A stretch of 64,000 bases of DNA, from assembly GCA_021432635.1 (NCBI GenBank), contig MU270046.1:285913-349912 (forward strand), given 5' to 3'. This DNA comes from Thozetella sp. PMI_491 (Eukaryota > Ascomycota > Sordariomycetes > Chaetosphaeriales > Chaetosphaeriaceae). The notes beneath the pieces are model-generated. The model saw only the letters and a program-made list of their open reading frames with translations. It searched no databases and had not been told where the DNA came from. Of this stretch, positions 32,449-44,010 are shown one piece after another; positions within the stretch are counted from its first letter, which is position 1; each line of letters starts with the position of its first letter. The position numbers and the translations under genes are program-made.

Positions 32449-33840
32449 ATGAAACGCTCGGCGGCCACATCAAGCTTGGGTGCCAAAGGCGGTACTTTGA
32501 AGAAGACGCGCACAAAATACGAAGTCCCTCAGTATCATACAACACCACCAAGACGAGATAATGAAGGAAATATTGTCTGGCCGGCGCCGGAAGAAAGACT
32601 GGAGGCTGCGAGATGCTTCATCCGCGAATGGTATGCGATCTTCCATTCGACGTTCACACACTTTGAAGAGGTATATTCTAACAGGAGCAGTGTTTCTGCC
32701 GGCCAGCGCACGTTGATCGTGCCAGACAAAGATGCCGACGGACTGACGTCTGGAGCCATCCTCGAGCGAACTCTGATGCTCCTCGGCCTCAACCGCGACC
32801 TAATATCGGTTTATTTGCCAAGGAAAGGTCTCAATATTCATGATGAAGAGGCTCGTACTGCCATGGCGGAGCTTGACCCTAGATTTATCTTCGTCCTTGA
32901 CCAGGGTTCGCGGTCATCTCCTCCCTTGATCAACGGTCCTCATCGTGGCATCGTTATTGACCATCACCACGCCCTAGAAGACGACCACCCACGAGATGCC
33001 TTGCACGTTACAGCCTGCGAATGTCCGCCAGTTGCCACAACATCTCTGCTTACCTACCTTATATGTCGAGATCTACACGAGGACGTCGAGGAGAAGTGTG
33101 ACTGGCTCTGCGTGATGGGCACTCACGGGGACCTGGGCAACACGCTCGCCTGGGAGCCTCCTTTCCCAGACATGCGCGCGACTTTTAAGCGTTACACTAA
33201 AAAAGCATTAAACGATACCGTTTCGCTGATTAACGCGCCCCGTCGCACTGCATCTTACAACGTCCCAACGGCATGGCAGGCTCTCCGCGCCGCAGATTCG
33301 CCAAAGGACCTGCTAAATGATCGAGGCTTACTAGCGGCGCGCGCCGAAGTCAATGCGGAGGTCGAGCGATGCGCGCATAAGGCGCCCAAGTTCTCGGCTG
33401 ACGGTCGCATTGCCGTCTTCCGCATCTCGAGCGCGGCGCAGGTGCACCCTGTCATAGCAACGCGGTGGGCCGGCCATCTCTCATCCTCCAAGTTGGAGGT
33501 GGTGCTTGTTGCCAACGAGGGCTATCTCCCAGGCAAGGTGAACTTCTCGTGTCGGATTCCCCGGTGCGCTCGGTCGCGAGATCCACCTATCAATATCATC
33601 GGCATCCTCTGCGAGTTGGCCGACAAGGCGGCGGACCCGGCGCTGCGTCAGCGACTTGGTGACTCGTTTGCACGAGGGCATAAAGAAGCCAGCGGCGGGA
33701 TTGTGCCCGCGGAAGCGTTTGAAGAGCTGATGGAAGTGCTTGAGCTAGGGCGCCGGGGTGCGGAAACGTCACCCAAGAAGGCCCAGACGGTGACAGTTGC
33801 GCAGGGAAATACCATATTAAACTACTTCGGCAAGTGCTGA
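32449..33840 (+). CDS. DHH-family phosphoesterase (RecJ/Cdc45-like superfamily)
   Basis: This is a metal-dependent phosphoesterase or nuclease-like protein of the DHH superfamily. The single exon encodes 463 residues from the ATG at 32449; an in-frame ATG at 32356 would add 31 residues that look untranslated. DKDADG at about residue 93 and the DHH signature VIDHHHAL at about 170 are the metal-binding motifs. A second acidic or His site follows in VMGTHGDLGN. The N-terminus is basic (KRSAATSS, LKKTRTK), fitting a nuclear protein. The extreme C-terminus, GNTILNYFGKC, resembles a PCNA-interacting peptide lacking the usual first Gln. The substrate (DNA, RNA or nucleotide) is not decidable from sequence. 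Confidence 0.85.
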   Translation: MKRSAATSSLGAKGGTLKKTRTKYEVPQYHTTPPRRDNEGNIVWPAPEERLEAARCFIREWYAIFHSTFTHFEEVYSNRSSVSAGQRTLIVPDKDADGLTSGAILERTLMLLGLNRDLISVYLPRKGLNIHDEEARTAMAELDPRFIFVLDQGSRSSPPLINGPHRGIVIDHHHALEDDHPRDALHVTACECPPVATTSLLTYLICRDLHEDVEEKCDWLCVMGTHGDLGNTLAWEPPFPDMRATFKRYTKKALNDTVSLINAPRRTASYNVPTAWQALRAADSPKDLLNDRGLLAARAEVNAEVERCAHKAPKFSADGRIAVFRISSAAQVHPVIATRWAGHLSSSKLEVVLVANEGYLPGKVNFSCRIPRCARSRDPPINIIGILCELADKAADPALRQRLGDSFARGHKEASGGIVPAEAFEELMEVLELGRRGAETSPKKAQTVTVAQGNTILNYFGKC

Positions 33841-36254
33841 TGCAAACCCCGATCATCTCGTAAATATAGAGGAAGAGCAATGCCTAACGTGAAAATATGA
33901 GCGAAGAACCGGGGTAATAAGTCTTGATGGATTACTGGGGGTAATACAGGCGTGCGTTTTACATCGGGCTCGTTCAAAGCCCAACTATGGGAGTCCGAGG
34001 CGGGAAGGCCGCGGCTGGAAAATCTGACCCTGGCTGTGATTCCTGTTGCGCAAATCCGTTCATCCGTTGAGGTCTCTTCCTGGCCAGCTCAAATAATGCC
34101 TAGAAAATTCTTTACTCTGTATCTCGGAGGCAACACTGAACTCACTGCTAAATGCCGGGTAACTTGGACCGGATCTACACGCGTCGCCGAGCTCGATATC
34201 GTTGACTCCTATATATGTGCCATCCAAGTGCGCGCCTTGTTCGAGTCTAAAAATAACTCACCAAGCGATTTGTCTAATCACTTATTCCGATGACGCTGGC
34301 AAATTAGCTTGTGGTACTCCTACTCGCGAGCAGCTAGAGACATCGCTGGAACTTTATCTAGTTGGAGCCTGGCGGCCACTACACTAAGCATTGGTGTCTG
34401 ATCATTGCCTTGGCTATCTCTTCTCTTGTCAACTCTAACACCGAGCCACCTAGACTCGTGTCTTTTATGCGGGGGGGGCCAAACCCCGGTCGACATCAAA
34501 ACGAGTGCGATTATCACCACCCCAGAGACCAGGTATATTGACGACCGGGAACTTCTGCGCAGCCCTGGGTACGATCAGTGTATAGCGGTTCGTCCTGTAA
34601 GACCCGCCGAAGAACGGGAGCCTCGATGAGATCCGGTAGCCTACGCTGATGCGGCTGCTACGCTGGGTCAAGAAGGGCTGTGAACATTAGGTAAAAGACT
34701 AGGGGTGCACACGCCGGCCCCCTGAACCAGAGTTACGGTGACGTTCTGATCTTGGCACTGAACTCGCAGGTGAAATTGAAGTGTGGGGACAGATCGTGGT
34801 TACATAATATTTACATTTCAATTGTTTGTCTCTCTTTATAGTCAGCTTCCAGGCCCCCTATTCTCGGCCGAGATTTGTCGATGTCGTTCGGGCCGGCTCA
34901 TCTATTCCTTGAGGCTGACCGGACGAACTGGGGGAGCCTTGTCGGCCCAGGGCTATCGCGTTTGGCTGCAGCGCTGGTAATAATTGGCGTCATACCTGTA
35001 CAATGTTATTAGCTAATGTGGCCATTTTTGCAGCGGATTACTAGGCGCCCGGATTCCCATGCTAGGATTGCCGCGGTTTCAAACCTCAATAATTGACACA
35101 AAATGTTGCAACGTTACAGCCAAAGCTGTGTTTGGTTTGGGCGTGTATAGGGCAGTTAGTGGCCAGCGCAGGCTAGCATCCTTCCTTGCGTGTTATCGAG
35201 AGGATATCGTGGCCTACTATGGTGAGATAAGGTAAGACTTCGACCCAGTAGCGTTCAACCTAAGCTCCAATACTGTTACCCTACGATCCGCTGCTCGAGC
35301 CTCGCTGCGGCGCGCGGCCGCTGCACTGAGCGCGTTAAGTGGTGGGTGAGTGTGGGCGAGTGTGGACAGGGTTACGTCGGGCCGTGGCCTAGTCTCCAAA
35401 TAGGCAGCTACTTATGCAAGGGGTAGGATGGGCGGCACCTCTCTAGCGCGATCCTTCCCCGAGCCTCCAGGGTGAAATTTGGCCGATTGCCAGTGGGGAG
35501 TCGTTCCTGGGATGGCAGCTCCGCGAGGCGAACCCATATGATTTCCACGCTGGCCACTCCAGCGAGGGGGAAGGGGGGGGGGAGTGCCGAGGCACGCCTT
35601 GCCCGATGCATGCAACACAACCACCCCGGACTAGGCCACATCCCGGTCCTGGGGTTCCACAAGCCGCCCACGCCCTTAACCTCATTAACTGCTAGACGGT
35701 GGTATTACGGCGCACTCGTAGGCGCTGACGGGTACTGTAATTACTCCTTTACGCCATGGGCGGACCCTCCCTCCCATCCGCTCACCACATGACGACGGCA
35801 CAGGGATTCGTCGGCTGCGCACCTGCCTGCAGCTCCCGCTGTCTATTAGGTCGAGTAGGGGGGGGTCATCTCTCCTTCAGTGCAACCGCCACACGACTTA
35901 AACGTAAGGCCAAGGGAAAGAGGAGCCACCCGGCTCCTAGTGGCCACTTCCTCGGGTTTCTCGTATACGCCATTTCAGTAGTAACATGCCTTCTCCTTTC
36001 CTGGTAAACGGAAATATGGGCAACGTCACATACTAGGTATCTCCCCCGCGCCGGGACGAGTATCTCCCTGAATTTCCGATCCGAGCCAAGACGGCACAGT
36101 ATATATCACAACGGCCGCTCCTCTCCCTCCGAGCTCGTGTGGAACATCATCGCTTGTCTCAAGGCGCATGCAGGCTTCGTTGGCTAAGCCCAGTATTCAT
36201 TCATTTCGTGTCCGTTTCATGTTCATAGTTGTCCTGTGACTCTTTTTGTTCAAC
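33841..36254. other. Intergenic, chitinase upstream region
   Basis: These 2.4 kb hold no supportable gene. The frames at 33952-34293 and 35408-35792 are low-complexity or domain-free. The stretch around 35570-35580 contains a long G run. The proximal part is the chitinase promoter. Confidence 0.55.
36100..36106 (+). promoter_or_regulatory. TATA-like element of the chitinase gene
   Basis: TATATAT lies about 150 nt upstream of the chitinase start codon, followed by a CT-rich leader (CTCCTCTCCCTCC). The spacing fits a fungal TATA-type promoter. Confidence 0.4.
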
Positions 36255-37688
36255 ATGTTCACCAAGTCCCTGGCCGTCGCCGGCGCCCTGGCTGCGCTCC
36301 CCCAGGCTCTGGCGGGTTTCGTCCAGAACTCCCAGTCTAACATCGCGGTCTACTGGGGTAAGATCCCCAAAGCCCAGTTTCGGGTATTGGGATTATACTA
36401 ACAGCGATGCTTTAGGCCAGAACTCTTTTAACCAGGAGACTTCCCAGTCCCGTCTCTCGACCTACTGCGCAAGTGAGTTGCACCTCTTGTCTTGCAGCGG
36501 CATCCCATGTTGCGGCACATTTATATGTCATTTCTTGCTAACCGTCATCTAGACTCCAACATCGATGTTCGTATTCCCCGCCCTGGCGCTGTGAGGCGCT
36601 GCTAACAAACTCGCTTAGATTATCCCCGTGGCCTTCGTTACCCACATCAAGGACCCGGTCAGCGTGAACTTTGCCAACGCTGGAAACAACTGCTCCACCT
36701 TTGCCGGGACGCAGCTGCTGTCGTGCCCCCAGCTTGAGTGAGTACAAATCCTTATTGCGCCATAGTGCGGTGGCACTAATCGCACTGTTTCAGGGAGGAC
36801 ATCAAGTCATGCCAGTCTCTCGGCAAGACCATCCTCCTTTCTTTCGGCGGAGCCACCTACAGGGAGGGCGGCTTCTCCTCGTCTTCGCAGGCGGTGGACT
36901 CGGCCAACACGATGTGGGCCATGTTCGGCCCCGTGCAGAGCGGTAGCTCCGTCAACCGGCCATTCGGCAGCGCCGTCGTGGACGGCTTTGACTTCGACTT
37001 CGAGTCCGGCACCAGCAACATGGCCCCGTTTGCGTCGCAGCTGCGCTCGCTGATGGACAGCGCGACCGCCTCGGGCGCCAAGAAGTTCTACCTCTCGGCC
37101 GCGCCCCAGTGCGTCTATCCCGACTACGCCGACAACGACATGCTCAACGGCGCCGTCTACTTCGACTTCATCATGATCCAGTACTACAACAACGGCTGCG
37201 GCGCCTCGTCGTATGTGCCCGGCGCCGCCCAGCAGTGGAACTTCAACTTCGACGTCTGGGAGAACTGGGCCTCGACCGTCAGCAAGAACCCCAACGTCCG
37301 CCTCCTGCTCGGCGTCCCGGGTAACACGGGCGCCGGCTCCGGCTACGTGTCGGGCAGCCAGCTGGCGTCTGTCGTCTCTTTCGTCAAGCAGTACTCTCAC
37401 TTCGGCGGTGTCATGATCTGGGACATGTCTCAGCTCTACCAGAACCTGCCCTTCCTCACCGAGGTCCGGTCCGACCTCGGCCTGCCCGCCTCCGGCGGTT
37501 CCAGCACCACCCTGACCACCACCACCCGGGCCAGCGCCACCGCTACTAGCACCAGTGCGACCTCCACGGCCACCGGCCTCGTCCCGCAGTGGGGCCAGTG
37601 CGGAGGTGAGGGCTACACGGGCCCGACGACCTGCGTGCCGCCTTACACTTGTGTTGCGACGGGCGCTTGGTGGTCGCAGTGCCAGTAA
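36255..37688 (+). CDS. GH18 endochitinase (class III type) with C-terminal CBM1
   Basis: This secreted enzyme hydrolyses chitin. I assign five exons: 36255-36357, 36416-36472, 36553-36566 (a 14-nt micro-exon), 36619-36737 and 36794-37688, giving about 395 residues. A signal peptide (about residues 1-20, ending [10 protein letters not shown]) precedes the TIM barrel, which begins [20 protein letters not shown]. The catalytic GH18 motif DGFDFDFE lies at about 160-167 with the proton-donor Glu intact. A Ser/Thr-rich linker ([20 protein letters not shown]) leads to a CBM1 with the [15 protein letters not shown] motif and four cysteines. The CBM1 targets crystalline polysaccharide. Nutritional, mycoparasitic or cell-wall roles are all possible. 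Confidence 0.95.
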
Positions 37689-38003
37689 AGTACTGGCTAT
37701 TTTCAGGGGTAATCATGGGAGCGGGTCATTGGTGCAATTTCCCTACGCAGTTCACGGGACACATGCATGGTTGGCTATGCATACACCGGCGTTTGTATCA
37801 TATTAGCGGTCTCCCCGCCCCCCAAGATGCACCTTTGCATCAGGGACGTACATATATGGCAATGATTACTATGTCAATACTTTACACAATGCCAAATATT
37901 TCTGGCTCAATGATGTTCGAAACAACTTTGGCTTGTTCAGAACAAGCACTCGTTGCTACACCGATACCTGTGTTAGAAGGCCCAGCACAACCAATCAGAT
38001 GCC
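37689..38003. other. Intergenic between convergent genes
   Basis: This is the 3' flank of the chitinase and of the beta-lactamase-like gene. Nothing is recognised. Confidence 0.6.
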
Positions 38004-39904
38004 TCACTGCACCCTTGCTAGCTTGATCCTCAACATCCTGACCTCCAACGCCGTCGCTATTCCATCTTCCTGCATCTCGAAGACCCAGTCGTCTAAGCTC
38101 CTCTGTCCATATACGGGAGCCCCCAGCGCTGTCCACGCCATGATGCACGGATCCTGGACAGCGCCCGGCTGTGTCTCATTGAAGAATGTCGCCCTGAATC
38201 CTAATCGGGACTCATACGATCCCTGCCCATCACTTCGTCTGCTCACCGTCCGAAGCTGGGACGGGTATAACCGCCCCTGCTGCCCGGCTCCGTATACCTG
38301 AATTAGGGGGCTGGCGGGGCCGATGAGCTCCACACCGCGACTGATCAAGCTGGGAACGCCAAGCCCCGGTCGCCCATTGTCTCCGGCCAGGATGGTAACG
38401 GAACTGTTGGTAGTTGTGTCAACGTATTCGCCAGCGAAACGGGGACCAGCTTCCACGCCGGTCTGATTCTGCGCTGCAGGAAGAAAAATGTCGCCGAAGG
38501 CATTGGTGAGTGCAGTGCGGATGCTAGATGCGTTCGCGGTGGGCGTGCCGGCGGTAAGGACGACCCATCCGAGGCCGTGCTCAGGTGAGAGGATGAGGGC
38601 AGCGTGGTAGGTTCCCAGGTCGCCCTCTTTCGTGAGTAGTTGAACCATGCGGTTGTTCGGGAACTCTAGGTAGCGGATCTCCCATGGTGCTCCTACGGCG
38701 GTGCTGAGATATCCCGTCTGTACCAGTGGCTTAAACCAACGACGTGTTTGGGACGGCGACAAGAGCGTAGACTGGAGAATAGCCTGTCCTGCTTTGATCA
38801 TATCGGCTGCCGAGCTGTATACTGAACCGGAAGGACTGTTCTGCCCTAAGTCCGTATCCCAGCCGACCTCAGATGCATTGTTGCCAGGGATCACACCTCC
38901 AGATATAGGAGTTGCTTGGAAGCTGCTGTTTTCCATCCCGAGGGGTTTAAAGATGTTGGTTGTCACCGTATCGTTGAGCCCCTTCCCCATAATGGCTTCT
39001 TGGGCATACCCAAGCAAGGTAAACGCAACGTTGCTATAAGCGGGCGACGAGGCAGTCGGATACAAAGGATGCTGTTTCAGTAGCTGGGTAATGGCATCTT
39101 TTCGGTCTTGTTAGAATGAAGAAAATTATGGTATATGTGTGAAGAGAGGAAGTTTCCCTCGAGCCCTGGATTCTGGATGGTAGGCAACATACCTTTTGCA
39201 GTACAGGCATTCGCTCCGGCGAGGCTACAGGAAGGTATTTCGGTCGAGTTCACTATTGGAAATCCCAGGAACGAAGCCGCTAAGGGGGTGATCCCGACTG
39301 CCAAATCCGGCTCGATTACTGCTCACTGTTAGCCGTAGTTTATCGAGACGCTGGACTTCAGAGACTTGCTGTCGCGAGCTATCCCCGCAGCGTGACTAGC
39401 TAGCTCGCCCAAAGTCACATCTTCCCATCGGACATGGCTGATATTGTCGTCGATAACGCCGTCCTGGGCCCCTTCGACGGAAAATGACTGATTCGCTAGT
39501 TCAGGGACGTATTTTGTAATTGGGTCGTTGAAGTAGCGGTCTCCTGCCACGGCGAGAAACGACCAGACAGTGAAAACCTTTGAAACGCTTCCGATCCGGA
39601 ATATCGTATCTTGGTCGACCTTCGATACCCCAACGTCAATTGGAGGAGTATAATATCGTTCATACAGTGTTTTATTCTCGTTGGATGAGAATAGCACTGC
39701 ACTCCACGCCGTGTCGGCTGCTTGGAGCCCGGCAGACTCACTCGCGACGAGGTCATTAAACCTAGCAATAGCATCGACAAGCACGGAGCTGTTGGAGAGG
39801 TATAAAGGGGCCGGTAAATCGGGACCCGCCAGGACACAGTCAGAGTACTGGCCTGCCGCGATACCCAGGCTTGCTAATGCAATGAACAGGAGATCGTTGT
39901 GCAT
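38004..39904 (-). CDS. Secreted serine beta-lactamase-like protein (class C / S12 fold)
   Basis: This is a predicted secreted serine hydrolase of the beta-lactamase/penicillin-binding fold; fungal members are esterases, peptidases or lactam hydrolases. I assign three exons: 39904-39370, 39297-39193 and 39097-38004, giving about 577 residues. Residues 1-18 are a signal peptide. The catalytic SxxK is in RIGSVSKVF (Ser about 106, Lys about 109), and the Tyr motif is in YSNVAFTLLGYA (YxN). Several N-glycosylation sequons are present. Intron 1 (39369-39298) appears to use a GC donor (A|GCAAGT) with a normal CAG acceptor; the join gives AGIARDIGITPLAASF, as in homologues. The natural substrate is unknown. 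Confidence 0.88.
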
Positions 39905-40509
39905 TGTCGTTTATGATGGCGGGCGGCTCTGAAGTTGGTATTGGCACGCGAAGAGAATGTTTAGAAAATTCAGAAAAGAAGGAAGAGGTAGTGCAAGTCT
40001 TGGGTAACTATGAACTGGTAATCTCGAGAAGAAGGCTCTATTTCTAAGGTTTTTATAAAAGTAGTCGCAATGTAGCTTTAGCCCTAGGACGCTGCACAGC
40101 CCGCTGAGTTCGAACAAGTAGTTGCCATGCGCCGCTCGCACACGCCCCACTTTCTCAAGGGCAGTCCCAATCCTTCTTTTACTGAGCAATTTGGGGGTTT
40201 CTGTGACAGCATCAGCCGGCTGGCGTATTTCGGTCACTATCCGTATTCCAAGTTCCTATACACTGCAAATCGTTAGTCCAGCAGTTCCTGTTCCGGATAC
40301 TTGCTGCAATGAAAGTCCTAAATTGCCTAGGTATTTGACGAAGAAGAGACGAAGGCTAACATCATTTGAGTTTAGGTCAGAAACTTGGACTAATAGGCAC
40401 TGATATGCGAGAAGCTGTAGTATATTTCTTTGCGAGGCAGAAAGTTAAAAGCTACGCTTGTGCAAGCGCGTTGGAGGCATGGAGAAGGGCGAGAGCCCGT
40501 ACGGGCTGG

Positions 40510-40553
40510 AAATTGCAGTGAATCACTGCGGGTCACCACAACTTTGCAGTGAA
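40510..40553. repeat. Clustered copies of the GCAGTGAA terminal motif
   Basis: AAATTGCAGTGAA at 40510-40522 overlaps the near-palindrome GCAGTGAATCACTGC, and TTTGCAGTGAA follows about 20 nt later. These match the ends of the element at 40664-40969 and may be remnants of further copies. Confidence 0.45.
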
Positions 40554-40663
40554 ATCACCAGGGCCACCACAGCCGCATCGTACTGTACCTGCAGTAGCCC
40601 ACTCTCAGTTGTGTGTGGACAAATGCGTTGTACATCAAGACTTTGACCCCACCATCCCGCTAC

Positions 40664-40969
40664 TTCACTGCAATTTTTTACCCGTCCAACCCTCTCGTTC
40701 TCTCTAATCCTGCTACCGTATTCTCCAAGCAAGAGTCGAACCTAGATAAAAACACTTAACTAATCTAAAATCTAATTTCAACCGCAAAAATGGCGACATA
40801 GACGGATGGCGTGAACACGTAAGGCTGCAGAATAATCGAGGATAGTGATTGGGTAATAGGATGGTAGGCCTGTGAAGGAAAGAGACTTGGCGAGTAAGAA
40901 GAAAAGCAGTGAAGTTTTGACTTGCTTGGATAAAATGATAATCCTAAGAGGGTGCAAAATTGCAGTGAA
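40664..40969. mobile_element. Candidate MITE-like element with TTCACTGC terminal inverted repeats
   Basis: TTCACTGCAATTTT (40664-40677) is repeated exactly in inverse orientation at 40956-40969, and the match extends through ACCC after a 2-nt mismatch (18 of 20). The 306-nt interval has no coding potential. A second element with the same termini lies at 47777-48054. No clear target-site duplication was found, so mobility is inferred only from structure and recurrence. Confidence 0.55.
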
Positions 40970-40975
40970 GGGCAA

Positions 40976-41011
40976 CTGCCGTAGTTAATTATACTGCCGT
41001 GGTTAATTATA
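40976..41011. repeat. 18-bp tandem duplication
   Basis: CTGCCGTAGTTAATTATA and CTGCCGTGGTTAATTATA follow each other directly with one mismatch, just outside the MITE-like element. Confidence 0.7.
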
Positions 41012-42164
41012 GCGAGTAGCAACTGCCGCTGCCCCGTCGAGTCGTTTTAGCCCCGCCACGAACATCACCCCACAACAGCATGACAGCACCCCACGTGACG
41101 CCAAATAGTAGGCGACATGGGGTGACAAGGAGCCAAGCACAAGTAGGCCTATCGAGTATTTAAACCGACTCGGAATCCGAGGAGCGTCGCCATGGGTGTA
41201 AGCGGGGTCATGGCTCTGCGAATACATATTGGATATACCTCATACCGTCATACGTACACTATTTGATGATGCTTGCTCAGCCTGCACACTCTGCGGTAAC
41301 AGGATCCATCCGCGCAATCCCTTTCATTAGCGCTGTAGAAGCTGGTAAGTTTTTCGATCGCCTCCTTTCTCCCTATTTTGGGAAGATGGCTTAGACAAGC
41401 CTTAGCATTAGCATCTACATCGGAGCGCAGGCTCTCGACGGGGTCGGCGGGTCTGGGCGTGGTACCTCGGTCCCCTGCACGGTCAACCGGCAGAGACGAG
41501 AAGAAGCTGGGGTCAGTAGAAGGAGCATCTACATTCTCTTGGGCCCGGAACATTGATGAATACTTGGTTTGCCTGGCATTTTCGTGAAGACCATTGGTTC
41601 CCTGACTGGATGCTCTCTGCGAATAACTCTAGTATTAGGAAATGACACCTGTCAAGAATGGTCTCTTTCCGACCTTCAAACTCCGTGAAACTCCGTGACA
41701 TGTACCAATTGGGTAGCCAAAGCCCTTTACTTTCTGGATCTGTCGCGAGATCGATCTCCATCCTTGGGGCAATTAGGCAGGAGCCGAGCCACGTGCTGAC
41801 TACATTACCTACGTACCTTGGCAGGGGCAGCCAGACAGCGGTGGCCCGTGGTTGGCTCGCATCTTGCCCCACTATACCCAAGACCCACCTCCAGGGCTCA
41901 GTCCCCAGTGCGGCGTTGAGCTTACCTTAGACGAGAGAAGGCGCTGCAGAAGAAGCTCACACTGCCACGAGACGAGTCCGCCTCCTGCTCCTTGTCCAGA
42001 GCAGAAGGCAGCCACCCCCTACCCCCCCAACGACTCATTTGTCCTCAAGGAATCAATTATCCCCAATTCTATTCGTTCCTGCTTTACCAAGAATGCCCAG
42101 AGACGTCTCGGGTATCGAATTGATTTGCCATCGTCACACCCGTCCAGGCCTCTAGCCTCTTACC

Positions 42165-43756
42165 ATGGCGAGAAAGGGGGCACCCAAAGTGAAGACAGGG
42201 TGCTTGACCTGCAAGTGGGTGTGGCTGCATCTCCAACAGCCCTACCTGGCGTACTAACCCGTCCTAACTTTAGAGCCCGAAAGGTCAAATGCGATGAAAC
42301 CAAGCCGCACTGTCTGAAGTGCATCACCTCGCACAGGAAATGCGACGGATATGCCACACCAGCAGAGACGCTGTACTGCTGGAGCAGGCTACTAACCTCT
42401 CGTACGATCCTCCCGCCTCCTAGCATCGGCCGTAGCAGCCGAGAGGGCAGAGCGCTGGACTTCTTCTACCGCGTCGCGGCCCCCGGCCTCTCCATCTACC
42501 CGGACGAGGAGTTCTGGACCCGCCTGGTCCCGGCAGCATGCCAGCAAGAACCAGCCGTACGAGACGCTGCGATCGCCGTAAGCATACTCTTCCAGGCGCG
42601 TAGCAAAGACCAGCTCGCCCCCCCCGGGTCGCCCACGGACGTATTCGCCATGTGTCACTACAACCGAGCCCTAGCCTCCTCGGCCCAGAAGTCCACCGAG
42701 GCGCCCGCCATGCTCCTGCTCTGCATCCTCTTCGTCTGCATCGAGTGGCTGCGTGCTGACGCGGAAACCGCGATTGAGCACTGTCGCCATGGCGTCTTGA
42801 TCATGAACAGTTCCGTGATGCCTCCATGGGCCAAGGACTACATCGTGCCAATGTTCGTGAGGCTGAGTGTCTTCCCGTACTTCTTTGGCAGCACCGTCGC
42901 CACGTTCCCGCCCATCAACGGCTTGACGCCAGATAGCAAGGCGCCATTTTCCACGCTCGCCGAGGCGTCGGCGGCTCTCGACACCCTCGTGGCTATAGCT
43001 ATTCGCTTCATACGCTCGACCGAGACCTATAAGCAAGGTACGCTCTCCCGAATGACCATCCCTAAGCACTTGCACCGCGAACAAGCTCTCCTGTTGCAAG
43101 GAGGGGAGAAATGGCTGCAAGATTTCTCCGTCTTCAAATCGACCCACCCACCTCCCACCAACCAGAAACGCTTCTACACGGTTGCTCTGATCGAGGCACT
43201 GGTGTCCAAGATCTGGGTCGCGCAAGCCCTGGACAGGACAGAGACTGGTTACGATCAACATTCTCCTGCGTTCGAAGCAATCGTGGGCGCTGCCAAAGAG
43301 ATTGTCGCACTGGCCGTGCCGGCAGAAAGCGCAACCGAGGGCCTCAGCTATTGGAATGGCATGTCCTACCTGCCGCTGCTGTACTTTGTTGTCATCAAGT
43401 GCCGCACGCTCGACATCCGCCTCGAGGCCTTCGATGTAATGGGAAAGCTCGCCTGCAGCCAGGAAGGGCTCTGGAACCGTTCGGTGATGCTCACGATAGG
43501 GCGTCGCGTTATCGAGCTCGAGCACCGCATCAGCTTCGATGACCTCGACCGAGATGGCTCGCCCGAGGCGAATCTGGAGGTGCCGCCTGATGAGCTACGC
43601 ATACGAGATACCGTCATGGCAGTACATCCGTCAGCACCACAGAGTGGCTCCGAGCAAGGCAAAGAACGATTCAAGATGTCTTTTCTTTACTCAAAAGACG
43701 GCAGCCATGATTTTGTGGACGAATGGCTCGAAATAGACCCGGGGAAGGTGCTGTAA
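42165..43756 (+). CDS. Zn(II)2Cys6 transcription factor, cluster-proximal
   Basis: This is a nuclear regulator of about 510 residues. Exon 1 is 42165-42214 and exon 2 is 42274-43756; the 59-nt intron lies inside the Zn cluster. The join gives KTGCLTCKARKVKCDETKPHCLKC...C, the complete six-cysteine motif, close to the N-terminus. The rest is the alpha-helical fungal-specific domain with the usual short-regulator pattern (AMLLLCILFVCIEWLRAD; SYWNGMSYLPLLYFVVIKCR). It lies 254 nt upstream of the RraA-type aldolase gene in the same orientation and is a likely pathway-specific regulator of the following genes, which is inference from position. Confidence 0.88.
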
Positions 43757-43836
43757 TAGAAAGTGGGTATGATCACCACTCGCTTACTCTCTGACTCGCG
43801 GAAACTGGGTACCCATCAGCCGAGCGCACTGGCCAT

Positions 43837-43874
43837 CCGGGACACCCCGGGAGCCACCGGGAGAAACCCGCGGG
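43837..43874. promoter_or_regulatory. Three CCGGGA repeats at 10-bp spacing plus CCCGCGGG palindrome
   Basis: CCGGGA starts at 43837, 43847 and 43857, exactly one helical turn apart, and the palindrome CCCGCGGG follows at 43867-43874. The group lies about 140-170 nt upstream of the aldolase start. CGG half-sites are the classic target of Zn2Cys6 proteins, so this is a plausible binding array. Confidence 0.45.
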
Positions 43875-44010
43875 GCTCCCACACGACCTAAAATCGACCC
43901 CTTCATCCGAGGGACCAGGCCTAGGTATATCTACTGCCTACCACGTGCTGCGCTGTAACTCCACACCACTCGACCACGCCTATTCGATCTCAGCATTAGC
44001 GACGTACAAC

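Larger units (their letters stand above)
39905..42164. other. Intergenic, divergent promoter region with repeats
   Basis: These 2.3 kb lie between the beta-lactamase-like gene (minus) and a Zn2Cys6 regulator (plus). They contain a short inverted-repeat element (40664-40969), further copies of its terminal motif (40510-40553) and an 18-bp tandem duplication (40976-41011), each listed separately. The regulator's frame is open upstream to 41852 but has no ATG-led homology there. Confidence 0.6.

Noticed and set aside
33952-34293. 113-codon plus-strand frame
   Set aside because: No domain, signal or neighbour support; intergenic region otherwise non-coding.
35408-35792. Overlapping frames on both strands
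   Set aside because: Low-complexity G/C-rich DNA with homopolymer runs.
36807-37400. 197-codon minus-strand frame
   Set aside because: Antisense of the GC-rich chitinase coding exon; V/R/G-rich composition typical of a shadow.
42671-43525. 284-codon minus-strand frame
   Set aside because: Antisense of the cluster Zn2Cys6 regulator, no own motif.
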